A stretch of 64,000 nucleotides of DNA from Lepidostoma basale (lineage: Eukaryota > Arthropoda > Insecta > Trichoptera > Lepidostomatidae), in NCBI GenBank assembly GCA_022606425.2, contig JAHDVF020000892.1, positions 496,001 through 560,000 of the forward strand, read 5' to 3'. Of this stretch, positions 61,347 to 64,000 are shown piece by piece; within the stretch, counting starts at the first letter, position 1, and every line of letters starts with the position of its first letter. Under the pieces are notes generated by a model that did no database searches, had not been told where the DNA came from, and worked only from the letters and a program-made list of their open reading frames with translations. Both the position numbers and the translations under genes were made by a program.

Positions 61347-61719
61347 TTTGAATACACAATAACAGATTGTACTACAAGTCGATTGGTGAACGAACTTCGA
61401 TTGTCACACTGAAACAAGACCACGAATATTTGGACACACGTCACTGCATTCACTACAACGGCCGTTCTATTATTTGGTAAATATAAATATTTTTAGAACA
61501 AATACTTGGCTTATCGCACTGGACATTGAAATGTTTCGTAATTATATAGAATTGATTGCCCCAAAAAAGATGCCTACGGAGTGAAGATACAAGCTCTGCG
61601 ATTCAATAAAAGAGATTTGTTTAAATTGTAATAATACAATGTTACACTTTGTAATATAATAACATATTTCAGAAATAACGAAACATTCAACATGTTTTTT
61701 TTTAATTAAAAAAATACTA

Positions 61720-61886
61720 ATACAAAAGATTTCAATCAATGATATTAGAAATTATTTTACAATCTTCAATATGAGCAGAAAATAGCTCATTATTATGAAG
61801 AAGGAATCTGGTCGTGTCCAGGTTCGAACCCAAGTCCCCTGGATCAGAAGCCAAGCGTTCTATCCCCTAGACCACCACCCTATTAT
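61720..61886 (-). mobile_element. SINE-2 copy in the 5' flank
   Basis: Nearly identical to the copy at 5192: GGTGGTGGTCTAGGGGATAG, GGTTCGAACC, body ending TCATTGATTGAAATC. Two such copies in one window establish a repeat family and not a tRNA gene. Confidence 0.8.
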
Positions 61887-62329
61887 TAAAACAAAAGATT
61901 ATATATTATTTAAAAATAATTTAAATAAAATACGTTTTATATACTTTTTTACAAAACAAAATCCGTTGAGTATCTAATTTGGGACGATCAAATAAATATA
62001 TATTTTTAAATAATTTTACACCGCACAACTGTGTTATCAAACAATATATTCTTGCAAGTCAAATGCGTCATACTAGGAAGCGAATAATATTAGTTGGGGG
62101 GCGACCACTTTTTATTTATTTAGAATGGTAATAACGTAGGAAATACAAATTTATACAGAGCAGCAAACAATTCTATTTCCGAATTAATAGAGCGGCGATT
62201 AAAAGAAGAAGATAAAACGCGTTAAAATAATAGATTCTAAAATCAAAATCACAATATGAGTATATTATAAAATCAGATCACAAACCGAAGGATTTAAATT
62301 AGGGATTAGAATGATTCTATTTTTCAAAA
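61887..62329. other. Sequence between SINE-2 and the CpG-rich block
   Basis: AT-rich, no features beyond short frames. Confidence 0.45.
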
Positions 62330-62575
62330 TTTGAAAATCGCGCGTTCATTCGACGTAGTTGGCGCGATTGGGCGGCCGATCGCTCATTGCGGAGGGACCT
62401 TCGAAGGCGGAGGGTCGCGACTGACTGAGCGCTCCAACACAGGTGATGGAGCACCGGGGAACAATAGCCTTGTGATTACGTATACAGTGGCAGCACGGTC
62501 GGGTTTAGAAGGCAAAAGTCACCGGGTGCCCAGGCAGGGCTGTGATAAGCAAACACGACGATAAGGTACAAAGAA
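62330..62575 (-). promoter_or_regulatory. CpG-rich candidate promoter or noncoding first exon of the ABCG gene
   Basis: A sharp GC- and CpG-rich block in AT-rich surroundings, about 1 kb upstream of the coding start. On the minus strand it contains TCAGTCAGT at 62428-62420, a doubled match to the arthropod TCAGT initiator. The plus strand also has a 77-codon frame, which I attribute to GC content. With the acceptor-like CAG at 61411-61409, this suggests a spliced leader exon. Inference only. Confidence 0.3.
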
Positions 62576-62757
62576 AATATATCTCAAAGAATTTTAATGT
62601 GGACAATGGATGACTTAATAAATATAATTCACACGCAGTGTTCCAAAATGTATTTTTTTAGAATAAGTGAAAATATTACAATTTAATCGAAACTATGTAA
62701 ATATATATAAATTATATCTAAAACAATTTATAGCAGATACTGAAATGTTTTTAATAG

Positions 62758-63006
62758 TCCATTTTTTTTACCGAAACACTATGATACCTTAACATTTTAA
62801 ACTGTTAAATTAAATAACTTTGTTTTATGTATCACAATTGTATTTTATTTTACGCGACAGCTGTTTCGTCAACCTATGTTGACATCATCAGGTGTTACAA
62901 TAATATATAGGTTAATAATACATAGGTTGACGAAACAGCTGTCGCGTAAATAAAATACAATTGTGATACGTGAAACAAAGTTATTTAATTTAACAGTTTG
63001 AAATGT
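62758..63006. mobile_element. Foldback element (family B), complete
   Basis: Arms run from AAACTGTTAAATTAAATAAC inward and are complementary for about 85 bp, ending in GTTGACGAAACAGCTGTCGCG. The left arm, read on the minus strand, has CTGATGATG followed by a 6-bp stem GTCAAC/GTTGAC and GAAACAGCTGTC, a hammerhead-like core with a mismatched stem I. Lies upstream of the ABCG promoter candidate. Confidence 0.8.
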
Positions 63007-63135
63007 TTTTAATTTATTAATTACCAAAATTAAACAAAAAACACAGAAACAACTATCATTTTATACCGTGTGTATAATATTGTATAAGAGGCTGATATTA
63101 TTGTTTTTATTTTTATTTAACATCTAAAAAAAAAA

Positions 63136-63310
63136 AATATTCATGAATTAAAAATTTCTTACCACGATATGAATGCTTGAAAAAATAAGTCATCTTAAAA
63201 GTACATATTGTTCTGCCGATGATGAAGGTATAATATCTTCAAAACAAATTGAGAAGAATTAACGCAAAAGTGGAAAAAACAGTGTTTTCCGTTCATTTAA
63301 AAAAAATCAT
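63136..63310. repeat. Foldback remnant (family G)
   Basis: ATTCATGAATTAAAAATTTC on the left and AAAAGTGGAAAAAACAGTG on the right, with a GATGATGAAGGTATAATATC centre. Strongly diverged. Confidence 0.45.
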
Positions 63311-63867
63311 GATATCAATAATAAATAATAATAAAAGAAGAACTATTTTAACATTGATATTGGTTGATATCTCGTATATGTACGGTGAGATTTGCATTTT
63401 TCTTTGTGATATAATCATTCTATGTACTTGTAGCCATAAAGGGCAGAAACCACCATGCATTACCCAAGAAAAGTCACACTATTCCATAAAAGGAGACCAT
63501 GACCACAATATAGTATTGCTTCAATTGAAATATTATTTCCTTGTTTCGTTCTTCAATTCCAAATTTGAAATAACATAAATATCAACATTAGTGCTTAATA
63601 TATTTCATGCAGATAGTCGGTGTTAAAATATGTTATATATTGAGGAAAATCCACATTTTAAAGACGAATAAACAACTTATTTTATGTCAATGATCCCAAA
63701 CCCACCGAGAGACTATTATCGTTGCCTAAAAGATGACTCAAAAATATTTCTATTTAAGAAATTGCCGTGTGATAAATAGTACATCTCACTCGCACGCTCG
63801 CCCGAACAAGGAAGATAGAAAGAGCGCAGATGCGATTGACGGTCGTTAATCACGCTAATAACATTTA

Positions 63868-64000
63868 ACTAACTAACGACCATCACGCCGTCTCCTCGAA
63901 GGGTTAAGCAGAAAGAATGGACCGCCACACTTTTCATTCCTGACATATTTCTCTCGCTTCCTCAACATTCATACATCGTGTCATGCCCGCGCGTCGATTT
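63868..64000 (-). mobile_element. GETA-LINE 3' end, cut by the window edge
   Basis: AACTAACTAACGACCATCAC to CATGCCCGCGCGTCGATTT at the last base. More of it lies beyond the window. Confidence 0.85.

Noticed and set aside
59744..59788. N-terminal extension of the mariner transposase
   Set aside because: Mariner proteins begin at the Met followed by Asp-Gln-Arg; the extra 15 codons are hydrophobic 5' UTR translation.
62331..62564. 77-codon plus-strand frame with Gly/Arg-rich sequence
   Set aside because: GC-rich DNA has few stops; there is no motif, and the block is better explained as the CpG-rich promoter region of the minus-strand gene.

Overview
The window is AT-rich animal DNA, almost certainly from an insect. 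It holds one large split gene on the minus strand, embedded in retrotransposon debris, foldback elements and DNA-transposon remnants. The insect call rests on the gene's family, two mariner lineages, Tigger, hAT and piggyBac remnants, and many LINE 3' tails of kinds common in insects. A hemipteran is plausible but I cannot prove the order.

The gene encodes an ABC transporter of subfamily G, an ABCG1/ABCG4-like half-transporter. I reconstructed 12 coding exons from the start codon at 61346 to the stop at 8261. Every junction has a GT donor, an AG acceptor and consistent phase, and together they give an open frame of 701 residues. The order is an N-terminal nucleotide-binding domain (exons 2-4), a linker (exons 5-7) and six membrane segments (exons 8-12). 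Intron 1 is about 36.6 kb (24499-61144). A CpG-rich stretch at 62330-62575 is a candidate promoter or first noncoding exon. A 54-bp hairpin minisatellite (7299-7884) lies just downstream of the stop.

Layout by region: 1-7298 is the 3' flank, made of LINE tails, foldbacks and a SINE. 7299-7884 is the minisatellite. 8261-24498 holds exons 12 to 2, with introns occupied by a Tigger remnant, a piggyBac-like element, foldbacks and LINE tails. 24499-61144 is intron 1, with nested repeats and a nearly intact mariner at 59583-60903. 61347-64000 is the 5' flank.

The commonest repeat is a LINE family, here called GETA-LINE. Its reverse-transcriptase frame ends in Gly-Glu-Thr-Ala and stops only a few bases before a (TTAG)n tail. 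About twenty copies share the same 3' end, and several carry the 5' inversions expected from twin priming. A second LINE family ends in (TGATT)n, and others end in (GAT)n, (AAT)n, (GAA)n or (AAGT)n. Nested insertions with readable target duplications give a relative insertion order. The most interesting structural signal is a set of foldback families whose arms carry hammerhead-ribozyme-like cores (CTGANGATG, stem, GAAAC, NTGTC). The two best examples are at 41436-41476 (minus) and 46868-46911 (plus).
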